Part shown: positions 8,018-13,789 of the stretch, piece after piece | Layout of the letters: the number at the start of each line of letters is the position of its first letter | Numbering within the stretch: the first letter of the stretch is position 1 | DNA from: JAWXTP01 sp044433415 | GTDB lineage: Bacteria; Bacteroidota; Bacteroidia; Bacteroidales; Rikenellaceae | DNA length: 16,995 nucleotides | Assembly (NCBI GenBank): GCA_044433415.1 | Contig: JAWXTP010000058.1 | Span: 1 to 16,995, forward strand | Reading direction: 5' to 3' | The notes under the pieces: generated by a model | The model's database searches: none | What the model was told of the DNA's origin: nothing | Seen by the model: the letters and a program-made list of their open reading frames with translations, nothing else | Translations under genes and position numbers: made by a program

Positions 8018-8509
8018 ATGGCTAGACCTATTAAAGAATACTTTAGAGCTATTTGGATAAGACCCCTAACTGCTTTATCTCAACTCCCTATGCCTGCTCT
8101 ATTGAGATCTCAAATTCACAGAATGAGAGGTGTAAAAATTGGCAAGTCATCAAAAATTGGGTACGGTGTATATATTGAAGATAGAGCTCCTGACAAAATA
8201 TTCATTGGAAAAAATGTTTGGGTTACAGCTAGGACCATAATATTATCCCACAAATTAGATTACGAAAATTACAACAATTATTTTATTAGTAACAAAATGA
8301 ATTCTGTATTCGTAACAGAAGAAACACATATAGGGGATTATGTATACATTGGTGTTGGTTCTATTATTATGCCTGGTGTTAATATAGGAAATGGTGCAGT
8401 AATTGGCGCGGGCTCTGTAGTGACTAAGGATGTTGCTCCATATACGGTCGTTGCAGGAAACCCAGCAAAATTACTCAAAACAATCAATAAAGATACTAAT
8501 AACCAATAA
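8018..8509 (+). CDS. Left-handed beta-helix acyltransferase (WcaF/LacA-like)
   Basis: A predicted cytoplasmic O-acetyltransferase that would use acetyl-CoA to modify a sugar. The 163-residue protein has hexapeptide repeats over about 38-150 (IGKSSKIGYGVYIE, IFIGKNVWVTARTIILSHK, THIGDYVYIGVGSIIMPGVN, IGNGAVIGAGSVVTKDV), the probable catalytic His at 78 (L-S-H-K), the long loop after it (DYENYNNYFISNKMN) and the closing VVAGNPAKLLK (about 144-154) typical of the family. ATG at 8018 follows the DUF354 stop by one base, so translation is probably coupled. The N-terminal 35 residues are basic and hydrophobic rather than helical repeat, as in other WcaF-like proteins. Substrate unknown; acetylation of the glycan made by the neighbouring genes is the simplest guess. 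Confidence 0.88.
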   Translation: MARPIKEYFRAIWIRPLTALSQLPMPALLRSQIHRMRGVKIGKSSKIGYGVYIEDRAPDKIFIGKNVWVTARTIILSHKLDYENYNNYFISNKMNSVFVTEETHIGDYVYIGVGSIIMPGVNIGNGAVIGAGSVVTKDVAPYTVVAGNPAKLLKTINKDTNNQ

Positions 8510-8518
8510 TAAATTTCC

Positions 8519-8557
8519 TTAGGGAACCTATAAAACCCAATTATTAGAAGTCCCCAT
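8519..8557. repeat. Inverted pair of the dispersed motif at the 3' end of the acyltransferase gene
   Basis: The + copy is TTAGGGAACCTATAAAACCC (8519-8538) and the - copy is CCAATTATTAGAAGTCCCC (8537-8555). The latter, reversed, is identical over 19 bp to the copy at 1772-1790. The pair sits 10 nt after the stop at 8509. A diverged version of the same composite lies on the stop of yaaA (11427-11487). This location suggests a 3'-end signal, though no strong U-tract follows. Confidence 0.6.
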
Positions 8558-8596
8558 ACAACAAGAGAGTAACTGAAAAGATCGTAATCTTCTTTA

Positions 8597-8795
8597 TATA
8601 ATATAAGCTGGGACTTTACTGGGAGCGACAAGCGATAAAAATAGAAAGATTATTGTCTTTTAAAGTTATTATAGCAATCTTTTTACTATACATTTGTCGC
8701 TTGTCACTCCCAGTAGAGTCCCAGTAGAGTCCCTGCAAGGTCACAGTTCCCTGGTATTCCTGCAAAGTCCCAGTAAAGTCCCTGCTTATATTATA
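8597..8795. repeat. 199-bp layered quasi-palindrome with 11-mer units and GACAAGCGA core
   Basis: Layers from outside in: TATAATATAAGC at 8597-8608 is the exact reverse complement of 8784-8795. One 11-mer unit TGGGACTTTAC lies at 8609-8619; on the right side are copies of the complementary unit GTAGAGTCCCA (8713-8723, 8724-8734, 8762-8772, 8773-8783) with a 27-bp degenerate stretch between (8735-8761). The core GGGAGCGACAAGCGA (8621-8635) faces TCGCTTGTCACTCCC (8697-8711). Within the tip, AGAAAGATT (8643-8651) faces AATCTTTTT (8676-8684). The element fills most of the convergent gap 8510-8900, which contains no gene. The same design recurs after relA at 13591-13767. Confidence 0.8.
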
Positions 8796-8839
8796 GAAAA
8801 GAGAGAGCGACCTTTTGAGTCACCCTCCTCTCTCCAACA

Positions 8840-8887
<48 letters not shown>

Positions 8888-8900
8888 AGTAATAAAAAAA

Positions 8901-9416
8901 TCAATCATTCCCTTTTCGACGAGAGTTTTCTAAAGTTATCCGCCCATAAAACTCCCGTTCCACATCATACATCATCAAAATCTGACGTACGGAAAGCACC
9001 TTCCGAAACTCAGGATAATACTTACGCTTAATAGCTGTAGTAAAATCTGTATTATTGAAGCTCATAAAAATCTGCTGCTCTAGCTCTTCATCTGTCACCT
9101 TGCCACTATCGTCAAAAACTACTAAAGGTAAATTTTGTATCTCATCGTAATATTCAGTATAAACAGCCGTAAACTGCTTAGTCTCTTTAGCGTTAAGTCT
9201 TAAATGTTTAGCCATAAGAGTTATATACATCTTCAAAACAGCATCGCTATTTGGGGACATATCCAATCTTATAGGCATACCACCGCCAGGTCGCATCTGT
9301 CCTCCGACAGCTCCACCAGGTCTAATTTGTCCTCCCATATTACCTCCACGCTGTGGTTGTGCATTAAGGGTAAGGCAACTTAAAAAAGTCACTAACACTA
9401 AAACAACACTTCTCAT
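8901..9416 (-). CDS. Small secreted helical protein of the ECF operon (Spy/CpxP-like?)
   Basis: A 171-residue exported protein of unproven function. Seen: a signal peptide (MRSVVLVLVTFLSCLTLNA, probable cleavage after residue 19; the Cys at 14 lacks a good lipobox), a Gly/Pro/Met-rich linker with two near-copies of GGQIRPGG (about residues 28-46), then charged helices (VLKMYITLMAKHLRLNAKET, FRKVLSVRQILMMYDVEREF) ending in S-R-R-K-G-N-D. The helical part resembles periplasmic Spy/CpxP/ZraP-like proteins, which sense or chaperone misfolded envelope proteins, but this is a pattern-level resemblance. It begins 2 bp after the gene upstream, making it third in a sigma-factor operon. It is therefore a plausible output or feedback partner of that sigma factor. 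It converges on the repeat-filled gap. Confidence 0.72.
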   Translation of the reverse strand: MRSVVLVLVTFLSCLTLNAQPQRGGNMGGQIRPGGAVGGQMRPGGGMPIRLDMSPNSDAVLKMYITLMAKHLRLNAKETKQFTAVYTEYYDEIQNLPLVVFDDSGKVTDEELEQQIFMSFNNTDFTTAIKRKYYPEFRKVLSVRQILMMYDVEREFYGRITLENSRRKGND

Positions 9417-9418
9417 AA

Positions 9419-9865
9419 TTATTTTAATTTAGGTAAATTTACATAAATATCACGCTGCTTAGAGCTCTCACCTAGCAATTGAGAAAACTCTTCATCGCTT
9501 AAGGTTGACAAAAAAGCATCCATACTTTCAACAATATCTCTCTCTATAGCAAACATATTTTCTTTTTTATCTTGAACACTAAACTGAGATACACTAAAAA
9601 CCGTTAAGCCTATCACCGTTACCATAGCCGCAGCTCCATAAAGTGGTGCAAACCTAGACGTTAACAATCTATTAAATTTAGATTGCTCAACTATATTTCT
9701 TTCTTCAGGTAACATAGGTATGATAGGACTCGTAACATCATAGGGTAATATCTGATCTGATTCTATCTTAGCATATAGCTTGGCTGAGAAATCACCAAAG
9801 AAATCATTCTTCGGCATCTTATAAGGCATGTCGCGCTCTATATTATAAATATCAAACTCTTTCAT
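9419..9865 (-). CDS. Single-pass membrane protein, putative anti-sigma/regulator
   Basis: A 148-residue protein encoded between an ECF sigma factor (4 bp away) and a secreted protein (2 bp away). Seen: an acidic and basic N-terminal cytoplasmic-type region, with IERDMPYKMPKNDFFGDFSA near 8-27, one strong transmembrane segment (about 73-95, YGAAAMVTVIGLTVFSVSQF), and a roughly 50-residue tail with MDAFLSTLSDEEFSQLLGES. No zinc-binding anti-sigma motif (H-x3-C-x2-C) is present. Position and topology are those of an anti-sigma factor in Bacteroidota ECF operons, and I infer that role; I do not recognise a named family. The M-P-Y-K-M-P motif near the N-terminus is often seen in such Bacteroidales proteins. 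Confidence 0.68.
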   Translation of the reverse strand: MKEFDIYNIERDMPYKMPKNDFFGDFSAKLYAKIESDQILPYDVTSPIIPMLPEERNIVEQSKFNRLLTSRFAPLYGAAAMVTVIGLTVFSVSQFSVQDKKENMFAIERDIVESMDAFLSTLSDEEFSQLLGESSKQRDIYVNLPKLK

Positions 9866-9869
9866 ATCT

Positions 9870-10409
9870 CTATTTTATATTATTTAAAACATATACTTTT
9901 ATCTTTTCACTTGCATAATGATAATTAGTCCTCAAGGTCAATATGCTACTACCTGTTATTTCTGATATCTGTTCATAACTCATATCATCAAAATAACGTA
10001 AGTTAAACACTATCCTTTGTTTATCGGGCAAGGCAAGCAATGCCATGTGTAGCTGAGTCTGCGCTGATTGAAAATCTAAATCCCCATCTGAAGCAAAAAT
10101 TTCAACTAAGCGACTCTTTTCATTATACGACTCCACACTTAACCTTTTCCTCGAAAGATGACGTATGACCTCATTTGTTACTATCCTATATATCCATGTT
10201 TTAAGTGACGATTCCCCTTTGAAAGTGTAAATATACCTATAAATTTTGATAAAACACTCCTGCATAACATCTTCTGCATCTTCATGTACTACAATAAGGC
10301 GTCGAATATGCCAATATATAGGTTGCTTAAAGGTCTCGACAAGTAGCTGAAACCCCTTATAGCACGTCTCCGTATCCGCAAGTAACTCTATAATTTTATC
10401 TTCAATCAT
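9870..10409 (-). CDS. ECF RNA polymerase sigma-70 factor
   Basis: An alternative sigma factor of 179 residues with the two-domain ECF layout. Seen: region 2 (about 30-90) with HEDAEDVMQECFIKIYRYIY, the core-binding D-A-E-D-x-x-Q-E-x-F-I signature, and FKGESSLKTWIYRIVTNEVI for -10 recognition; a linker of about 30 residues; and region 4 (about 122-175) with ALPDKQRIVFNLRYFDDMSY followed by EQISEITGSSILTLRTNYHY, the -35-binding helix-turn-helix. The start ATG at 10409 gives normal family length. It leads a three-gene operon with a one-TM putative regulator and a secreted protein, pointing to envelope-stress sensing. No TAnnTTTG promoter is obvious upstream, consistent with (but not proof of) autoregulation by its own promoter type. 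Confidence 0.92.
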   Translation of the reverse strand: MIEDKIIELLADTETCYKGFQLLVETFKQPIYWHIRRLIVVHEDAEDVMQECFIKIYRYIYTFKGESSLKTWIYRIVTNEVIRHLSRKRLSVESYNEKSRLVEIFASDGDLDFQSAQTQLHMALLALPDKQRIVFNLRYFDDMSYEQISEITGSSILTLRTNYHYASEKIKVYVLNNIK

Positions 10410-10437
10410 ATTTTTTTAATGAATATTATACAGGTAA

Positions 10438-10624
10438 CTCTCTAAAAGTTCCCTAAAGCCTCCATAAAAGACTTCTAATTTATCACAAGGTACATCCTTG
10501 AAATTTCTTTTTATTATTAGAACCTACTTTTTATAAAAAATTAAATCTAAAACGAAAAAAATCATAAAATTTGCAGAAGTCCCTTTAGACATCTCTTAAA
10601 TACAATTTTTAGAAGTCCTCTTTA
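10438..10624. repeat. Three copies of the dispersed motif in the sigma-yaaA divergent gap
   Basis: All three are in - orientation: CTCTAAAAGTTCCCTAAAG within 10438-10458, GCAGAAGTCCCTTTAGAC within 10571-10590, and ACAATTTTTAGAAGTCCTC within 10602-10624. A possible half copy in + orientation (AGACTTCTAATTT, about 10470-10482) faces the first. The last copy ends 5 bp before the yaaA -7 box. The rest of the 250-bp gap is AT-rich and shows no gene; it also holds a short inverted repeat CAAGG-TACAT-CCTTG (10486-10500) of unknown meaning. Confidence 0.55.
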
Positions 10625-10637
10625 TTTATTATCTTTG
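10606..10637 (+). promoter_or_regulatory. Probable yaaA promoter
   Basis: The -7 box TATCTTTG (10630-10637) fits TAnnTTTG exactly. The -33 position is weaker: TTTT at 10606-10609 with a 20-nt spacer, lying inside a dispersed-motif copy. Transcription would begin near 10643, about 17 nt before the ATG. Confidence 0.55.
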
Positions 10638-10659
10638 TTTTTTTTAAAACTTTGTCAAT

Positions 10660-11430
10660 ATGATTGCACTTATATCTCCTGCTAAGACTATGCTTGCTAA
10701 AAGCGTAATACCTATTAATGAAAAGTTGTGTTCGAAACCCTACTTCCTTGAGCAAGCTCAACATATAGTGTCTTTAATGTTACAGTACAACGCTAGTGAG
10801 CTTCAACAAATATTCAAAATAAGCTACCCTCTAGCTCAAGATCTAAAATTCAAATTCACTAACTTCCTAGACGTAAACGAGAAAGCAATACCTGCTATAG
10901 ATAGCTATGATGGAGTCGTATACAAACACTTTAAAAAAGAAACTCAACCAACTGAAAATCAACAAAATTACCTACAACAACATCTCCGTATCTCATCCCT
11001 ACTTTATGGTATACTAAAGCCACTCGACTTAATAAAACCCTACAGAATGGAAGGTTTTGTAAGACTCGCAGGGACTGATGAACGTGTTGACCGCTACTGG
11101 CGTGACCTTCAAACAGAGAGACTTATAGAAGATGTTAATAACGCTGGTGGTACTCTACTCTATCTTGCTTCTAAAGAAGAGCAAAATGCCTTTCACTGGA
11201 AAGAAGTCAAGAAAGCCGTTCGCATAATAGATTTTCAATTTCTTCAACCAAAAGGCGATAAACTAAAACAAGTAGTTATTTATACGAAAATGGCTCGTGG
11301 CGAAATGGTACGTTATATGATAGACAACAATATCACTAATCCAGAAGAACTTAAAACTTTTGAATGGGGCGGTTACAGATATGATGCTACCACTTCTAAG
11401 GAAAACCTATGGAATTTTGTTAATAATTAA
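10660..11430 (+). CDS. yaaA: YaaA family peroxide-stress protein (DUF328)
   Basis: A cytoplasmic protein of the YaaA family; the E. coli member lowers free iron and protects DNA during hydrogen peroxide stress. The 256 residues match the family length. Seen: the N-terminal signature MIALISPAKTM, DSYDGVVYKHF (about 86-96), QQHLRISSLLYGILKPLDLI (about 107-126) leading into K-P-Y-R-M-E, WRDLQTERLIEDVNN, LLYLASKEEQNAF and IYTKMARGEMVRYMIDN near 206-222, all in the expected order. It stands alone between a divergent sigma operon and relA, with its own TAnnTTTG promoter. The stop codon is embedded in an inverted pair of the dispersed intergenic motif. Confidence 0.95.
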   Translation: MIALISPAKTMLAKSVIPINEKLCSKPYFLEQAQHIVSLMLQYNASELQQIFKISYPLAQDLKFKFTNFLDVNEKAIPAIDSYDGVVYKHFKKETQPTENQQNYLQQHLRISSLLYGILKPLDLIKPYRMEGFVRLAGTDERVDRYWRDLQTERLIEDVNNAGGTLLYLASKEEQNAFHWKEVKKAVRIIDFQFLQPKGDKLKQVVIYTKMARGEMVRYMIDNNITNPEELKTFEWGGYRYDATTSKENLWNFVNN

Positions 11431-11487
11431 GGAAACATATAAATCCCGTATTGAATAAAACTAATTATTAGAACTCGCCATAACAAA
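11427..11487. repeat. Composite dispersed-motif pair overlapping the yaaA stop
   Basis: TTAAGGAAACATATAAATCC (from 11427, including the TAA stop at 11428-11430) is followed, after 16 extra bases, by AATTATTAGAACTCGCCATA (11463-11482). Both halves match the composite at 8519-8557 in order and orientation, which also lies at the 3' end of a + strand gene. The rest of 11483-11614 shows no gene or clear signal. Confidence 0.55.
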
Positions 11488-11614
11488 TTTAATCTCATAA
11501 ATTACTATATCTCGGAAACTTAGAAATTACAGCGCAGATGTAGATAAAACAGCATATTCTAAATGTTTTTAGGTAACTATTTTTATTATTTACGCTCGTT
11601 CTCGTTATTTTTTA

Positions 11615-11646
11615 TTTGGATTTTAGGTATAATTTTATTAACTTCA
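11615..11646 (+). promoter_or_regulatory. Possible relA/spoT promoter
   Basis: TTTG (11615-11618), 20 nt, then TAACTTCA (11639-11646). The -33 box and spacing fit the Bacteroidota consensus; the -7 box has TTCA where TTTG is expected. This would leave a leader of about 65 nt, within which TAAGGAACTAGAA (11671-11683) is a doubtful relic of the dispersed motif. Confidence 0.35.
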
Positions 11647-11716
11647 CAAAATTTTAATTCTGAATTTTAATAAGGAACTAGAATCACCCCCTTCACAACT
11701 TAAAAACACTCACACA

Positions 11717-13603
11717 ATGGAAAAGATAATTATTGAAGAACAGGTCGTCCGAGAGATGATGGATAGCTTTTGGCAAATAGAACATTTCAAAAGTTTTAGT
11801 GAAGAAGATATGCAATATATAAAGGAAGCGTTTGAGTTAGCATATGTAGCACATAAACCGCAGGTTCGCAAGGGGGGAGGACCGTACATAACTCATCCTA
11901 TATCTGTTGCTCGCATCATAGCTGAGGATTTCCAGCAAGAGGCGAATCCTATAATTGCAGCTTTCCTACATGATGTGGTAGAAGATACCGATTACACTAT
12001 TGAAGATATACGCGAACGCTTTGGTAGTGATGTAGCTTTTCTTGTAAGTACTGTAACAAAAGAAAAGAAAGAACAATATGAGATGTCTAAGCAGCTTGAT
12101 AACTACAAGCAGATGCTAGAGTCTATACATTATGATATCCGTTCCCTGCTTATAAAACTTGCCGACAGGCTTCATAACATGCGCACCCTTAACAGTATGC
12201 GCCCTGACAAGCAGATGAAAATAGCTGGTGAGACTGACTATTTCTATGCTCCTCTAGCAAATAGACTAGGTCTCTATGATGTAAAAACTGAGCTTGAAAA
12301 CCTTAGTATGCAATATAGATGTCCTCAGGAATATGCCGAAATAAAAGAGGAGATGGAAGCCTTTAAAGCTAAGAATGATACGACACTTAACAAATGGTGT
12401 TCGCAGCTCAAGACTCATATTCAAAGATATAACATAGATGTTAACATATCAGTAAAATATTGCTCCATCTATACTATTTGGACTAAAATGCAACGCTCAG
12501 GTAGCGACTTTAGGCATATAAATCACAAATACTCTATACTTGTAATGTTCAAGAAAAGTAGAGTGAGTGAAAAAGATGATTGCCTAAAAATATATTCTGC
12601 ACTGACAGACCTTTACAAAGAACTCCCTGCAAGTATACACAACTACATAGACTCTCCTAAAGAGAATGGTTATCAGGCTTTTCACCTGAAAATATTATCT
12701 CCTTATGGAGCTTGGGAAAAAGTACATGTAGCCTCGGAAAGGATGATACTAAACTCTAAGAAAGGCTGTATATTACAAAAAGCAACGGGAGTAAACGACT
12801 GGATAGAAAGATTTAAAGATGTCCTGAAAGATATGGCCTCGCACAATAAGGAAGGCGGGTTTATGGAAAGCGTCATAACTAACTTTTACAACGACGACAT
12901 TTTGGTATTTACACCTAAAGGTAATGGAGTTGTTCTACCTACAGATGCTACAGCTATAGATTTTGCTTATGAGATTCACAGCAGCATTGGCAATCACGCC
13001 CAATACGCACGAATAAACGGCAACGTAGCTGCTATGAAAACTGTACTTAAAAGGGGGGACTGTGTAGAGATTGGCACAAACCCTGCTATGAACCCTAAGA
13101 AAGATTGGCTAGAGCACACTAAGACCTACAAAGCTAAACGCCACATTGCTATTAGCTTACGTAATCAAGACGAAGAAATAGACAATGGGGATGTACAAAA
13201 TCTTTGTCCAAACTGTTCTCCTCTACCAGGAGATGAGGTTATAGGTTTTAAGTTAGAGAATGGAGATGTGATAACTCATAAACGCAACTGCCCTGAGGCT
13301 GTGAAACTAGCTTCTCAACAAGGGGACAACATAGTAGATGTGGAGTTTAAGGAAAGTGCTCGTCTATACCTTGTGAATGTAAACATCAAGGCTATAGACC
13401 GTTATCACCTACTTAGCGACCTTGTGAATGTTGTTACAGAAGACCTTAAATTGTCTATAGACAATCTTACAACAACTACTGTAGATGAGATTGTGGACTG
13501 CACAATAAATTTCTCACTCCACTCAGCAAAAGAGCTTAACGAAGTAATAAAACATATCAAAGATATCAAAAACGTTGAGGAAGTGAAAAGAATTAGCTTG
13601 TAG
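11717..13603 (+). CDS. Long RelA/SpoT protein: HD hydrolase, degenerate synthetase, TGS, ZFD, ACT
   Basis: A (p)ppGpp-metabolising cytoplasmic protein of 628 residues, somewhat short for a long RSH. Seen in order: HD hydrolase domain (about 30-185) with His60, the FLHDVVEDT motif (H85, D86, E89, D90) and LADRLHN (D150, N154), so the metal and catalytic residues are present. The synthetase-like region (about 235-345) has poor landmarks: S-I-H-N at 307-310 for the R-F-K-D motif, G-Y-Q-A-F-H (318-323) for Y-Q-S-L-H, and WEKVHVASERM (333-343) for E-V-Q-I-R-T-x-E-M. A TGS domain follows (about 393-453, ILVFTPKGNGVVLPTDATAI), then a zinc-finger-like NLCPNCSPLPGDEVIG with a later HKRNC, and a C-terminal ACT domain (about 540-625). 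I infer a protein that mainly degrades (p)ppGpp or acts as a regulator. The last codons form the outer arm of the quasi-palindrome downstream. Confidence 0.92.
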   Translation: MEKIIIEEQVVREMMDSFWQIEHFKSFSEEDMQYIKEAFELAYVAHKPQVRKGGGPYITHPISVARIIAEDFQQEANPIIAAFLHDVVEDTDYTIEDIRERFGSDVAFLVSTVTKEKKEQYEMSKQLDNYKQMLESIHYDIRSLLIKLADRLHNMRTLNSMRPDKQMKIAGETDYFYAPLANRLGLYDVKTELENLSMQYRCPQEYAEIKEEMEAFKAKNDTTLNKWCSQLKTHIQRYNIDVNISVKYCSIYTIWTKMQRSGSDFRHINHKYSILVMFKKSRVSEKDDCLKIYSALTDLYKELPASIHNYIDSPKENGYQAFHLKILSPYGAWEKVHVASERMILNSKKGCILQKATGVNDWIERFKDVLKDMASHNKEGGFMESVITNFYNDDILVFTPKGNGVVLPTDATAIDFAYEIHSSIGNHAQYARINGNVAAMKTVLKRGDCVEIGTNPAMNPKKDWLEHTKTYKAKRHIAISLRNQDEEIDNGDVQNLCPNCSPLPGDEVIGFKLENGDVITHKRNCPEAVKLASQQGDNIVDVEFKESARLYLVNVNIKAIDRYHLLSDLVNVVTEDLKLSIDNLTTTTVDEIVDCTINFSLHSAKELNEVIKHIKDIKNVEEVKRISL

Positions 13604-13767
13604 GTGATAGGTGATAGGTGATAGGTGATAGGGCGACAAGCGAGGGAATTATTCACAAAATCTTCTCAGCAATATTTAGTCGCTTGTCGCCCTATCACCT
13701 ATCACCTAAAACCTAGCACCTAGCACCTAAAGCCTAGCACCTAAAGCCTAGCACCTACAAGCTAATT
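13591..13767. repeat. 177-bp layered quasi-palindrome with 7-mer units and GACAAGCGA core
   Basis: Outside in: AATTAGCTTGT at 13591-13601 (the last codons of the relA/spoT gene) is the exact reverse complement of 13757-13767. Four perfect AGGTGAT heptamers (13602-13629) face nine heptamers on the right (13694-13756): two ATCACCT, then variants AAAACCT, AGCACCT (four in all) and AAAGCCT (two), in unbroken 7-bp register. The core AGGGCGACAAGCGA (13630-13643) is the exact reverse complement of TCGCTTGTCGCCCT (13680-13693). The tip is 36 nt. As RNA it would form a very strong hairpin between the two + strand genes. The spacer to the next ATG is only 22 nt. Confidence 0.88.
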
Positions 13768-13789
13768 AATCAATAATTTCAACTACCTT

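Noticed and set aside
8338..8631. 97-codon open frame on the - strand
   Set aside because: It lies opposite the conserved acyltransferase C-terminus and crosses repeat DNA; no protein family is recognisable.
8713..8783. Repeats resembling a small CRISPR array
   Set aside because: Units are 11 bp in contiguous tandem without regular unique spacers, and no cas gene is near; they are the right arm of a quasi-palindrome.
8801..8834. GAGAGAG/CTCTCTC hairpin as a terminator
   Set aside because: The stem is only 7 bp with a 20-nt loop and no T-run; too weak to call.
13405..13656. Open frame on the - strand with PITYHLSPITY at its start
   Set aside because: It is antisense to the relA/spoT 3' end; the repeated peptide is only the translated heptamer array.
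13602..13756. 7-bp repeats as a CRISPR or phase-variation tract
   Set aside because: No spacers; 7-mer arrays lie outside coding starts and form the stem of a palindrome.
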